A DNA stretch of 64,000 bases from Anadara kagoshimensis (taxonomy: Eukaryota; Mollusca; Bivalvia; Arcoida; Arcidae). The notes under the pieces were generated by a model, which did not search any database, was not told the origin of the DNA, and was given only the letters and a program-made list of their open reading frames with translations. Shown piece by piece: positions 1-12,552 of this stretch (positions are counted from its first letter, which is position 1; each line of letters begins with the position of its first letter). Location of the stretch: positions 7,141,298 to 7,205,297 of the forward strand of contig CM037863.1 of assembly GCA_021292105.1 (NCBI GenBank), in the 5' to 3' direction. The position numbers were made by a program, and so were the translations under genes.

Positions 1-784
1 TTGTAAGAACAATAATACATTAGCCGAAGGTAGGTGGATAAACTATTCCAGAACTGACTACCTCGATAAAATGACGGAATATATATATTCTGGGGCGTAA
101 AACAACCATTTGCTCCAACCACAACCAATACATATAAGAAACCATTAATATTATTAATCCTGCAATAACGTCAATAACTTAAAGCCGAACATCCTATACA
201 AACAAAAACTAATCAGCGTAGTAACATTTGATTGGATAATTTATTGTATTACCATGACAACTGAGGTATGAAATTGAAAACATCTCACAGCTCATTAAAT
301 GGAGACCTATTTGTAGACTTTCCCTAACATGTGTATAACATCTCCATCTATCATGATGGTTTTTACATATTTGTACAATTTCTCTGTAGGTGTCCAAATT
401 ACTTTGTAATTGTTGCAGTATCAATTCAATTTTAACAATCGATTTATACTAGAAACGAATGTTTTATTCTTGAGTAAAATTTGTCAGCTCACGTGCCAAA
501 GTCGCTGATCTTCGGACATTTCAGTTTTCCATATTATCCAAAAAAGTGACTGTATAGACATCAGTTAATGCAATGTAACAACTCCTTATATAGAAGTCCA
601 AACTTCATTAGGCGTTGGACTTCATTAGGAGATGCTTTAATGCACTCCACTCGCTATGTAAGGAACTAGTTTTCATTGATGTAATATTTAAAAATTATAT
701 GTATTCCATCTACATTTATCAAATATGTATCAAGAGGTTCGCGAGAACAAAATACCCAAGTCCCAAGCATATAGAAGGGTTAAA
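1..784. other. No feature recognised
   Basis: AT-rich DNA with short chance frames only. Confidence 0.6.
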
Positions 785-1005
785 TGTTTTTCCACGACTT
801 TGATCTTTTTATATGATCTAGGTTCAATGTCATGACACACCTTTGGACCTGTAAGGTTTTATGACAGTCGTCAACAGCAGCTATGACATATGCCTAGACA
901 TGATTTTACACAGATAGACATACAGACGGACGGACAGACAGACAGAAAGAGTGATTCCTATTCACCTTCCCCCATCAAATTAGTTTGCGGGATGTGTAAT
1001 AAGCT
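785..1005 (+). repeat. Interspersed repeat with GACGGACAGACAG block (copy 1)
   Basis: TTTTTATATGATCTAGGTTC, AATGTCATGACACACC, AGACGGACGGACAGACAGAC, ATTAGTTTGCGGGATGTGTA. Confidence 0.65.
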
Positions 1006-1163
1006 TCAATGTAGTTCTTATTTATTCAATAGTGTCATTACTTGTAGCTTTTGACTCCGCCAATCATTTCCCAGTTATTTATTGTGTTTTTTATTTATTA
1101 TGCAAAAATAAAGCATATTATAGATGTTTTGGCAATATGTATACGAAAAGGTGATACAATATA

Positions 1164-1368
1164 CAATACAGACCTGTCGAAAGTTTAACACTAATCTAAC
1201 GAAACATAATCGATGATCGGCGGCCAAGTGGCCAATATTGGTAACTAGTTATCAAAAAGCTGTCGAGAGATTCTGCAGAAAATTTGCCAAGCTATTGCTA
1301 ACAGCTTCGATCCCGATTCGGCACTAATTCTTTAGCTTAAATGTTAAACTTTTGACAGGCATGTACTG
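1164..1368. mobile_element. CAGT MITE copy
   Basis: TA, then CAATACAGACCTGTCGAAAG at the left and TTAAACTTTTGACAGGCATG, TACTG at the right. ~205 bp with inverted ends; only the left TA is intact. Confidence 0.8.
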
Positions 1369-1372
1369 CAGG

Positions 1373-3540
1373 GGAATGGATTTTGGTAATAAAGAAAGCT
1401 AATATAAAGAATGTGCTCCTAAAGTAATTCATCTAGGGGTCGTATTATTAGGCATATTAGCTTTTATTTATGGTATAAAAAATCCCTTATACCTCTTTAA
1501 TAAATTAACGACATATGGTTGTTTGATGGTCAAGCGTAAGAGCAAAGTCTCGCAAACATATAGTACAGACCTGTCAAAAATTTAACACAGAGCTTAGAAA
1601 AAGAAGTTGAAATATGTTGATATCCATAAATTAAATAGCGGGCATATACTTAAAAAAAGTAAAAGAACAAAACTTTTATCAACTTTTACCACATTTGAAA
1701 AGAACTGCAAGATATGAATCAAAATTAAGTTAACATTGATCAGAGTATACATGTGATTTATAAGCGTAAGTGTGATAAGACCAAGGTTTTGTAAAACATT
1801 TCAGGTAACCGATTATTTCTCTTGGCCAAGGAATCACCATATCTATTCAAGTATTGCTATAAGAACATTATTCTGTTGATTCGAGAACTTGTTTTCCAGA
1901 ACGTTCCATACATTCGTTAAGAGGTGTTGATCATGTAGTACAGCCGCGAAACCTATTCAGAGATTGTCTGTCGGGTTGTCCTTTATTGTTCGTAAATTAT
2001 TTTGAAAACCCTACCAAATGTAACATTATTGCATTTTCATTATATTATAAAGGGGATTTGCTGGTAGCAATTAAGTGGTCTAAGTTAACATGCTGTCTTG
2101 TTTCGAATCCCATAGCACACGTTATCTATCTTCTCCTTCGCAAAATTACTGTATTTCCATAAATTGAGTGCACATGTGTTTTTTTTTTCTTTTAATTGAA
2201 AATGTTTCCAATAAACTATCAATAAAATGCATTTAAAATGCACTGACCTAACCAATTTATATTTTTAGTTAAAACATTATTGTTCAGTTCTCCTGTACAT
2301 AAAGAAATTTTGCGAAAATTTTGGAAATTTGGTAAGTTTATACACCAATTGCAATTGGGCCTCATTTAGAGTTACATCAGGGCATTTAGGGTCAGGTAGG
2401 TCATTGTTGTTCGGGTTTTTTCCTGGTGGGATCATGATAAATATTTCAATTATGACATAACGTTTAGTGTTGTTTTAAGTAAGAAGGTACAGAAGGGATA
2501 ATTTTGACAGTTATATTTGTTATTTTGTTAAAAAGTTAAAAAATTGCTCTATGTTCAGAATAAAGTTCACGTTTTCATGTATGAAAACTATTTTTTCCTA
2601 TTAGTTCAGTATACTTTGTAACAAGTTTTGACATATTTTTGTGAGTTTGTTTGAAAATACGACTTTTTAAATGTGCACTGAATTTGTAGAAATACAGTAA
2701 ACAACTATAGATATGATTGACATGTAAATATTTCAATTGTGACTAAATTGTAAAAATACAATTCTAGCGTATTTTAATAATAGCAATTTCAATATTTTTA
2801 AAATGTTCAAGTGTTTGAAATAATTAACCAATGTCAAAGTTTTTACTTTGCTCTTGGATAGTGATTTTAACTTGGGTTAATATGTTTGTTTTCGATTATT
2901 CATTATTATTTTACAAAAGTATTTTATTTATTATGTTCTGAAATATAACCCTCTATATGTTTTATTCTGTAAACGGAGTCGGTTAAAATAAGCAAGTTCG
3001 TATCGGAAAATTTTTAATTAATCAAGCACCATTGTTTGCAGAAAACAATTAATGAAGTTTCATATTTCTGACACTTGTTTGTTTATTTTTTTATTATCCG
3101 TATAAAATACGCTTAACGTCTCATATTTACATTGAAATAGAGATGATTTTTAAATTACGTAAATGGTATTGTAGTTGTTGTTGTTTTTGTACGTTCCTCC
3201 AATGTGTTGAGAACCATAGATTATGATTTAACTGCGTATATGATAGCCGAGTTTATTTTTCCGTAACACAGCGAAATATTTCGGGTTTTCTTTCAGATTG
3301 TTTTTCTATTTAACACGTTTATGCCATATTATAAAAATTTGATACATTTGATTTTCAAAAACATTGCTAAATCATCTGGGCCAAGTTGCACATAGCTTAA
3401 TTTAAGTTAATTTTTCAATGAAACCATAATAAGCAAATCATTTCTGCTTGGTCTGGTTTTATTAATAATTAATCCACAATAGTGAAGTGAATTTGCGTAA
3501 TTGGATTTTACTTCTTCTGAAATTTTCAAAGTTAAATAAA
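1373..3540. other. AT-rich DNA, one solo CAGT MITE end
   Basis: TAGTACAGACCTGTCAAAAA at 1561 is a lone MITE terminus. Nothing else could be recognised. Confidence 0.6.
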
Positions 3541-3598
3541 ATAATTCCGTTTACGTGGAAATGAAACCCGAAAACATTCACCAATTTAAGTTAATGAA

Positions 3599-3920
3599 GT
3601 TGAGTTGAGTTATGGTGTTCAACGTCCCAGTCAAGAATAATTCGCCAGCTATAGACGGATGTGCAGATATGTTGCCTGTGCGTTGCGCTGATGGCATTAT
3701 ACAGCAGGGTTTTTTATTGTGCCGTGTCTACAGTGACACGGGACCTCGCTTATTTTAAATTCCCATTCGATAGAACCGTGACTTTCAGCTGGCAACACCG
3801 AGAGCTTGGCGAAAGAACAGTCGCTACTCACTTTCAATCATGGGTCAGATTTGTTAGGGGTTTGAACCAACGACTTCCAACTTTTGGAGCTTTTTCTCTA
3901 CCAACTAAGCTAACATAGTG
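3599..3920 (-). mobile_element. tRNA-headed SINE (bivalve V-SINE/RUDI-like), full length
   Basis: Read on the minus strand: A-box-like TTAGCTTAGTTGGTAGAG, B-box-like TTGGTTCAAACCCCT, then the body with TTCGCCAAGC-CTCGG, TTATTTTAAG reverse motif and ATAATGC, ending ACTCAACTCA-like. It is inserted in the tandem array around 3.5-5.25 kb. The 85-residue frame over it is an artefact. Confidence 0.8.
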
Positions 3921-4106
3921 ATTTATGTGAAAGAACATTGATTTACTTGATATAACAGCTTCTAAACTACAAACTAAAACTCTGAATCAGAATAAAATTA
4001 GTCACTGTGTACAAATGGACCCTCCAAAATACATGAAAACCCCTTAAAGGTATTCTTGTTACAATAGGTTTTAAACTAAATCTCTAAACCAGAAAAAGGG
4101 ATAGCA

Positions 4107-4362
4107 ACAAACATACTGACCCATGTCCGAATCACAATCCATAAGCAAAGTAAAAACTTTGAAACTGATAAGTTAGGTTAGACACGTGAACTTCCACCAG
4201 GGAAGTGAGGTAGGTGCTGCGGAAGGGTAAGCACCTTCTGTTTATCTAGCTACACCCGCCACGTGTGTTATCAAATTGGGTAAAAATGAACATGGAAGTA
4301 TGAGACGTCAAATATATTCAGGGCAATCCTGGAGACAGAAACATCGAACTTATCAACAAATA
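4107..4362 (+). repeat. Family A copy, 3'-truncated
   Basis: Starts AACAAACATACTGACCCATG and runs through the CACGTGAACTTCCACCAGGG, TAGCTACACCCGCC and GACGTCAAATATATTCAGG landmarks to the TTATCAACAA motif. It lies within the 3.5-5.25 kb tandem array. Confidence 0.8.
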
Positions 4363-4567
4363 GATGTGCCTAATTTGATGTCTTGAATACCTGAAAGCAT
4401 TCATCAATTTAAATAAAAAAATTGTTATAACAGCTTTTAAACTAGAGCTATAAATCAGAAGAGATGTTAGTAGCTATGTAGACTTTGACGCCCTGAAATT
4501 CCTGAAACCATTCAACCATTTAAGTTAATGATTTTTCGCTATTAGTTGAAATCGTTCTCTCGTTTAA

Positions 4568-4726
4568 GTTACACAGCTAAACAGGAGTTGCTAATCCTTC
4601 CGGAGCAACCGGCCTCACTTCACTGGTGGAGGTTCACGTGTCTAACCTAACTTGTCAGTTCCAAAGTTTTTACTTTGCTTCTGGATTGTGATTCGGACAT
4701 GAATTAGTATGTTTGCTTTTGATTAC
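4568..4726 (-). repeat. Family A copy, 5' half
   Basis: Minus-strand copy from the TAGCTG-TGTAAC region to the AAACATAC terminus. It contains CCGGAGCAACCGGCCTCAC and TTTTTACTTTGCTTCTGG and lies in the same tandem array as the plus copy upstream. Confidence 0.8.
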
Positions 4727-5250
4727 ATATATTCTTGTCATATCCTTTTAAACTAGAATTATAAACTAGAAAAATAGATGGCAACTACTGTGTAGAATTT
4801 GACTTCCTGAGATACCTAAAAACATTTACACTTTTAAGTTAAAAATATTTTTATTATAACAGGATTTAAACATATAAGCATTAAAAGAGATTCTAGTCAA
4901 AACAGCTTTAAATTAGAACTTTAAACCAGAAAAGATGACTGTGAAAAATTTAATTTCGTAGAATACCTGAAAACATTGGCTCATTTTAGTTAATGATTTT
5001 TCGCACTTAGTTGAAAACATTTTCTCGTTTAAGCTAAATGTGTTCTTGTTATATCAGTTTTCAAACTAGGAATCTAAATTTTTAAAAAAGTGACTACTTG
5101 TAGAATTAACAACCCTGAATACCTGAAAACATTTGCTCATTTAAGTTAAATTTCTTTATGTTATAACAGCTTTTAACTAGAAATCTAAAAGAAAAACTAT
5201 GACAGTCGCTGTGTAGAGTGTGACGCTAATAGCTGAAACATCATGGCGAC

Positions 5251-6033
5251 AATTGTCTCTTTAAAGTCCATTAGTAAATCTCTAGAGTTTTCTTAATTCG
5301 ATAACCATATCATACATCAGTTCAACTGTATTAACGTCATAAAACATACGAAATAAGTTATTATATTTTAACAAATAAAACGCCAAAATCTTATTACCAT
5401 CGTTACTACACACGACACGTGGACATTTAATTAAATCATGTTGTTGTCTCAGACAGAAAAACAAATAAAACATATAGCCTCAAACGAAAAATAACAATGT
5501 TAAACTAACCTCAAACGAAAAGTTACAAGCTAAGAGATAACCTAGAATGTAAAGTTACAATAAAAGTTAGCCTCAAACAGAAAGCTAATCTCGTTAACTT
5601 CCGACAAAAATTAATTATGATTATATTTAGCTATATATTTTATATTTCGCGTAGCAATAAATTAAACTATACTTTACTATATAGTTCATATCTGTTTAGC
5701 TGTATCGGTATCTATATTTGATGATCAAACCCTAATTGTTAAGTGCAGTGTTATTAAAACAATTTCTACGTACATTGTGATGTCACAAAAGAAAGGTTTG
5801 AAATGTAGTTGCTTCAATAAATTGCTATTTTGTAAGACTGCGGGGTTGAACTAATTCACTCAGATAAAACCGATGGTCATGATATGATATAAGGAGTGTA
5901 CACGTAAATCATAAAAGTTAAGCTTTTCACAAGGTAATGTCAATGACCCTATATCATTGTGTTGTATCATTGACACTGTAGCAGATAACCCTGATTGAAC
6001 TTAAACTTCATCTCAATCAAACTGGAAATGATA
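5251..6033. other. No gene; small CCTCAAACGAAAA repeats
   Basis: Four short (C)CTCAAAC(G/A)(G)AAA phrases lie between 5476 and 5585. The remainder is featureless. Confidence 0.5.
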
Positions 6034-6035
6034 TA

Positions 6036-6374
6036 CAGTAAAACGCGTTTATAACGAAAGCCCGCGACTCTATATCGAGCCGTTTCGTTTCGTTATAATG
6101 TTATATAATATAGAGCAGCGGTTGGGCCCAATATCTGACTTCGAACTATCTATGTATTGGGCGTATTCATGTTCGTGATATTCTTATAAAAAGACTTATA
6201 TAGAGAGGCTGTCGGGCCTAACATTTGACGTTGTTCTATCCGTGTGTTTATTGTAAGCATGTTTGTTATATTGTTATAAATATATTTATATAGAGAAGCC
6301 GTTGGGACAAATATTTGACTTCGTACTACCCATGTATTCGGTGAATGCATGTTCGTTATATTAACATTTTACTG
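6036..6374. mobile_element. TA-flanked MITE with internal 90-bp repeats
   Basis: TA, CAGTAAAACGCGTTTATAAC at the left; ATATTAACATTTTACTG, TA at the right. Inside, three ~90-bp units start TATATAGAG(A)AGCCGTTGGG at ~6111, 6202 and 6292. The 66-residue minus-strand frame lies in these repeats. Confidence 0.75.
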
Positions 6375-7311
6375 TAATACTTTTAAAGCACGATCTGTTA
6401 ATCTTATTTTTTTAATGTTTGTTCTCCTTCATTTAAAAATGGTTTTCCATTCTTTTATTGGCAATAAGAAACACAACTAAAAATCACTAGATAAAACAAA
6501 AACAAGAAAATCAGATGAAATTAACGTATATTTAGAGCGATCATTATACATAGAAAGAAACATGCAATTTTTTATCATAATAGGATCTGGTCCTGGCATG
6601 ATTCGAATTAAGACGGGTTTTGAATACAATCGCCATGAAATAAAAAATTTCTTGTTGGATTTTATCATTAACATTAGCATTAAACAGCAAATAGAAGAGA
6701 CAAACTCCATCAAAATCTTTTTCTGCGGTTATATTGTTTTAACAAATACCAAATAACTGTTTAAGTCTGTGATACTTATAAATCTTGATGAAACTACCTA
6801 AATAGTCTCAGTAAATTTCGTGGTTGTTAAGGTCTTTATATCCTTATTTATTTATTTATTTATGTATTACAATTTAGTGTCTTGATAATGCTAAATAATC
6901 ATTTTAGTTACATATAACTTCCCCCTATGGCACAATGTACTGAATGTTTACTCTAAACGGTAATACTGAAGTACATTTTCGTCTAATTTCAAAAATGCAT
7001 GTATATGCACATGTACTTTGATGAAATAAATGGTACTAAAGCTGTAAAGAAATTTTATGCTGACTTTTAAATCTATTTTTAAAAATTGTTTACATGGTGA
7101 ATTATTACAAATGTAAAAGAGTAAAATGTTGTTTAAAAAATTGGATGAAATTACCGAGTCATAGTTGTCGACAGTGAAAAATACACTTCAATCCATTTTA
7201 ACATACATTTTCTCAGGCGTTTGAAAAAAAAGTATTTTTCCAACGTATTCAAACGACGGAATGAAATTGTTACCTATCCAAAGCATATCGTTTGATTTTA
7301 TTTCTTTTCAA

Positions 7312-7553
7312 AACTAAACAGACCAATATCCAGCTCACAAACCAAAAGCAAAGTAAAATACTTTAAAAACTTACTAATTAATGTTGACACGTGAATTTTT
7401 ACCAGGAAAGTGAGACCGGATGTTCCGGAAAGACAACCTCATCCTGTTTAGCTAGCTATATCTGCATTGTGTATCATTAAAATTGAGAATAAAATAACAT
7501 TGAACTACGTGACGTGAAAAAATGTCCAGGGACATCATACATATCAACAATAC
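7312..7553 (+). repeat. Family A copy, diverged
   Basis: AACCAAAAGCAAAGTAAAA, GACACGTGAATTTTTACCAG, GTTTAGCTAGCTATATCTGC and the TATCAACAATACT end are recognisable. Confidence 0.7.
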
Positions 7554-7725
7554 TTTGATATATTTTGATATTTATATATTTACGGATATATTTATAAAGT
7601 GTAACAGTAAAAACAACTACACTTACATCAATTTTAATATTAAAACGCTATTTTATCAGACACTTGCAAAAACTATTGTTTCGAACACAATTAAAAGAGG
7701 TATTGAAATTGTCAACAAAACAAAG

Positions 7726-7975
7726 TAATCATAAACAAACATACTAATCCATGTCCGAATCCCAATCCAGAAGCAAAGTGAAAGCTTTGGAACTGACAAG
7801 TTAGGTCAGACACGTGAATTTCAAACAGGGAAGTGAGGCCGGGTGCTTTGGAAGGGGAAGCACCTCTTCTTAAGCAACCTACACCCAACATGTGCGTTAT
7901 CGAAATTGTATGAAAGGAAAATGGAACTTATTGACGTCAAATATATCCAGGCAGGCAAACACAGAGACATTATTC
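7726..7975 (+). repeat. Family A copy, 3'-truncated
   Basis: Starts TAATCATAAACAAACATACT and carries the CCATGTCCGAATCCCAATCC, CACGTGAATTTC and TTGACGTCAAATATATCC landmarks. It is preceded by a ~70-bp phrase (TTATCAGACACTTGCAAAAA...) that recurs at ~7.2 and ~8.18 kb. Confidence 0.8.
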
Positions 7976-9419
7976 TTGATGAAATAGTCAACTTACAATG
8001 TGAATAATTTCTTAATCATAATTTATAAGACCTCTTTCTCATGAAATGTCTTATATGTTATTTTATTTTATCCTATTATTTTAAATTAATATTTATTGTA
8101 GTTATAAATGCTACGTTTTATCATTACGATTGTTGTATCTTCAAAACCACACAAAAACTTAATTTAAATATAACACATAACTTTTATCAGGTAGTCGCAA
8201 AAATATTTTTTTCCAACGAAATCAAACGAGGTAATGAAACTGTCAACAAATCAATGTTGACCATTTCTTAATCCTTAAATCATAATTTATAAGAGTTCTT
8301 TTCCAAGAGATGACTTATATGTTTTTTATTTCATGCTATTTTTCAATTTATTTTGATCACAAGGCTTTAAATGCTACGTTTTATAAACTCGATTGTTTTA
8401 TCTTTAAAACTACATAAAACCACGATACATGGAAAATTATGCTTTTTCAGAAAATAACACGAACAATTCACTAAGGTAAAGCGTCTAATAGACATTAGAC
8501 CCATACCAATGAGGTATACAAAGTAGAAACGTGAACTATTTATTCTTCCTGTAATAAGAGCACTTTTACAAATATCATGTCAAGGATATATGTATTACAC
8601 ACAGGAACCGGAAAGATTATAAAAAAAAATGCTATAAAGTTTTAAATCATTTTAAGTTATACCGGTTCATTTAAAAACAACATTTTTGATAGAGTTATAC
8701 AATAAAAAATCTTTTTTTTAAGTAGGACATAAATTTGAAGCAAAACTAATAATACATGACCCATAACCACACAAAACCATGACACATATCACATTGAGCT
8801 TTTTTCAGAAAATAACCAACTAAAATAATTCGTCTAATAGCGAACTTCAAACTATGTATTAAAATGTAAAATATCGATTAATTTTAAAGCAACACAATCT
8901 TAATCGTCATTCAAACGTTACTGAAAAACAAGAAACAACTGATGAAGATAGAATCATTATTCTTATATTGCTAATTCAGAAACATATATCTGCATGTTAC
9001 CATTGTATGGTAACTTATTTGTGCCATGATTCTTAATATTTTTTTTTATTTTTTTTTTATTTTTTCCACGTTCGTGGTCAACGTACATGACTGGTTTTCT
9101 TTGCTTTTTCGATTGTGGTTTACATTTAGACACTGGTGTTTTGGTTTGATTTGAATGATGCTCTTTTTAAACTAATAAGCAGAATGCATCGAACCGAATG
9201 CATGAAGACATTTATCACAAAGTAACAAATTTATTACCACCATATCGGTTTATATTTTTAATATCTTATCATTTTATTGATTTTAATATTTTAAAATATT
9301 GTCCTCTTTGCTCCAATACTAAGTTTTCATCCCTCATGCAAAGTTTTTCCTAATCTAAATTTGGTAAAATATATTTTGGTCCTTTGGTGTATTTTCAACA
9401 TCTTGGAAAAAAGAATTTT

Positions 9420-9480
9420 GGTCCAAGCACTACTGATGAAGCATTTTATTTCGAAACGGCCGTGTAGTGCTGTAAAATTT
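9420..9480 (+). other. Conserved hairpin motif, hammerhead-like core
   Basis: AGCACTACTGATGAAGC, ATTTTATTT, CGAAACGGCCGTGTAGTGCT: outer arms AGCACTA/TAGTGCT pair, a self-complementary ACGGCCGT follows GAAA, and CTGATGA and GAAA sit where hammerhead conserved cores sit. Stem II does not pair well, so ribozyme activity is not supported. A decayed relative lies at 25335-25400. Confidence 0.4.
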
Positions 9481-9961
9481 AAACTGGTACAATATATAAT
9501 TCTATTTAGTGGCCAGAGAAAATGAAAAAACCTCCTAGTCAATTTATTTACTTACAACTGTGGTCAAGTTTTTGTCACTAAGTCGCCAAACAACACGAAA
9601 AGCGCTCTGGTAGACATACAACACTTTGTCAGTATGGCATACAAGACAGGAACGCGAACTAATTATTCTTCCTGAAATAAGGATACCTTTTACAGAATGT
9701 CATGTCAAGGATACATGTATAACACACGGGAACCGGAAATATTAAATGAAAATAATGCAATAAATTTCGGCGATCTCTTTCAGTTATACCGGGTTCATTT
9801 AAGAACACATTGGATAGAGTAATTTAATAAACAATCTCTTTTTTATATAAGTCTTTAATTCTCCATCTAAACTAATAATACAAGAATAAATACGACCAAT
9901 TTTAATTCGTTTATTAAATTCATGTTCGTGACCTTGGAAGTTCCTGTTAATGGATCGCAGT

Positions 9962-10123
9962 GATTTATGCGGGTGTAGCTAGCTAAACAGAATGTGCTTA
10001 CCTTTCCGAAACATGCGGTCTCACTTCCCTGGTGGAAGTTGACTTTTCGAAACTTACTTTTCAGTTGAAAAGTTTTTACTTTTCTTCTGGATAGTGATTT
10101 GGACATAAACAAGTATGTTTTTA
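9962..10123 (-). repeat. Family A copy, 5' half
   Basis: Reads GGGTGTAGCTAGCTAAACAG, CCCTGGTGGAAGTTG, then TTTTTACTTTTCTTCTGGA and ACAAGTATGTTTTT. It interrupts one unit of the ~2-kb array. Confidence 0.75.
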
Positions 10124-10316
10124 CTCTTTTTGTTGTCTTTAAAATACAAATTTGTGTATTCGTCTTTTATTATTATCAAATTAAAATAAATTTGTCTATT
10201 TCTTTCCTGTGTATCGATGCATTTTGTAAACTAAATTATAATTTTGATTTTAATGTCAATTAAGTGTCAAATGGTTTTAGAATCAGTTACATCGATATGT
10301 CATAAGACCCCTTTGA

Positions 10317-10650
10317 AACAAAACATACGATTCTATCGCAATCCCATAGCAAACTGAACTGACTGGCTAATAAAATCAAACACGTCAACTTCCACCAGGG
10401 AATTAGACTGGTAGCGCTGAAAGGGCCTGAAGCACCTCCTGTTTCGGGAAGTGCTAAACTCGTTAGTAATCAAAAATCAAAATTGAGATAGGATTATAGG
10501 ATTTAAAATATTTTTAGGGTAATGTTGGATACAGATCTGCCATACTTATTAACAATATTGAGATAACGGCTCAAACTTTTAAGGGCCTCAATACCCCTAG
10601 GCTTACAATATCCCTCGGTCAACAATTTAGTTGTGAGCAGCTTGCTTCTG
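10317..10650 (+). repeat. Family A copy, near full length
   Basis: Has ACGTCAACTTCCACCAGGGA, CCCCTAGGCTTACAATATCC and the GAGCAGCTTGCTTC terminus, so both ends are present although the middle is diverged. Confidence 0.8.
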
Positions 10651-11978
10651 TATGAACTACCTGTTATAAACTTATTTAATATCATTTTTTCCACTTATTT
10701 CTATCCCAATTTTTCAAATGCTAAGTTTCAATAACTGCACAAAACCACGAAACGTATAATATTGTATATTTTCGAACAATACTACAAGCAAATTAACAAG
10801 CATATGTGTTTAATAGCGAACTTCAATTTGAGTATTAATATGAAAATATCGATAAATTTTAAAAGCAACACAATCTTAATCGTCATTCAAACACTGCTGA
10901 AAAACAAAGAACAACTGGCAGTACAAAACATAATTCTCATGTTACTGAATTGGATACATATTTTATATGCCGTCATTGTATGGAAGCTTATTTGTGCCAA
11001 GAGTGTTTACGCATTATTTCCTTCTTTTCGTGTCAATCCATTAGTAAACAAACATATTTGAATTTGTTTTCTCGCGTTCCATGTAAAGTATCACGCATTT
11101 AATTTAATTTGCCAGTTTTTTTAAATTTATAGTTTCCTTTTTTGAGTGGGAGTGGAATATTGACAGGTATGTTTGTGTTTCATTGGGATGTTAATTATAT
11201 TAGATGTAGATAATGTGCAGAGTCGACTTGACAAATCACGGCAAACAGACAATGCTCTTCGGATGAGGAAAAATTCTTAGAACATGACTCAAAGCATAGT
11301 ATTTTTATTATTTAAATATTTTAATTTGTTATATTCTTAACGTCAAACTCTATTATTTTGAATGATCTTATTGTTTATTTTATACTTGAAATGACGGTTT
11401 TTCTTTTTTTTCGTCACTAGTTCGCCAGACAAAAATGGTTTAAAACATTAGAGTAACTCCATGCTATTATAGCATACAGATTAAGAACATGTATTAATTT
11501 TTCTTCCTGTAACAAGAGCACCTTTTACAGAATGTTGTCAAAGATACATGTTTAACACACAGGAGCCGGAATTAGTAAATAAAAATAATGGCAATACATT
11601 TTTAAAATCTCTTTAAATTATACCAGGCTCATTTAAGAACATATTGATTAGATCAAATTAACGTACAATGTTTTCATTTAATTCCAAAAATTCTTCAGCA
11701 AAACCAATGACACAAGATCTATAAAAATTAAAATCTCCAGATCGTAAATCTTTATTACGTTTAAGAAAGCAGTTATTGTATTATCGTGACCTTAACAGTC
11801 CGTGTTAAGTTAATCGCTGTGTTCGTTGCTTATGCTTTCAGTGATCTTTGAGATTCAAAATAACAACCTTAAATGTATTGATTTTTTAGAATTTGTCATT
11901 GGTCTTTGTTAATTTTTAAAAAACTAAATGTATTAAAATATTTCTTTCATAATATTTTATCCATAAAAAATCTAAATA

Positions 11979-12137
11979 CGGTCCAGCCTGCCTTAAAGGC
12001 CACCTCTATAAAAACCACCTGCTTATAAAGGTCAGAAGAAATGTATCCTAATTGTTCTTTATTTATATTATTTGAACCTCTATGTAAAGGTCACTTTTAC
12101 TGGTTTCCTTGGGGGTCTTAGTAGACAGGTTTGACTG
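11979..12137. mobile_element. TA-flanked MITE (CAGTCCAACCTG family)
   Basis: Left CGGTCCAGCCTGCCTTAAAG, right AGACAGGTTTGACTG, TA on both sides; 159 bp. It lies in the third ~2-kb unit only, so it postdates that array. Confidence 0.8.
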
Positions 12138-12214
12138 TATTGTCATATGGTTTTATATTCAGTGTCATCGATATGCCATAAGTGTCCTGGTTTCATCAGA
12201 TAACATATGTTAAA

Positions 12215-12552
12215 GACAAACATACATATCCATGTCGAAATCACAATCCCAAAATAAAGTAAAAGCACTGCACCTTTCAACACGTAAACTTTCACTAGGG
12301 AAGGTAGGGTGCGCCTAAAAGAACTGAAACACTTCCTGTTCAGCTAACTACCTCTGATTCTTGTGTAATAAAAATTGATGAGAAAAGAGAAATGGAATTA
12401 TAGGACCTCAAACACAATCAGTCATTTTAGGTACAGATTCATCATACTTATCAACAACATTCTGATGACGTTCATTAAACTTTTTGAGGTCCTTGATAAG
12501 CCTAGGCTTTCAATATACCATAGTTAATAATTTATTGTAAGCAGCTTGCTTC
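12215..12552 (+). repeat. Family A copy, near full length
   Basis: Starts GACAAACATACATATCCATG and ends AAGCAGCTTGCTTC. CTTGATAAGCCTAGGCTT is intact. It sits at the same phase of the ~2-kb array as the 10.3 and 14.6 kb copies. Confidence 0.8.

Larger units (their letters stand above)
3945..5250. repeat. Degenerate ~110-120 bp tandem array
   Basis: The phrase (T)ATAACAG(C)TTTTAAACTAGA...AAACCAGAAAAGATG...GTGTAGAATTTGAC...CCTGAAAACATT...TTTAAGTTAA recurs at about 3.95, 4.06, 4.43, 4.74, 4.86, 4.90, 5.05 and 5.16 kb. A further partial unit lies at ~3.55-3.6 kb, before the SINE. Two family A copies interrupt it. Confidence 0.7.
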
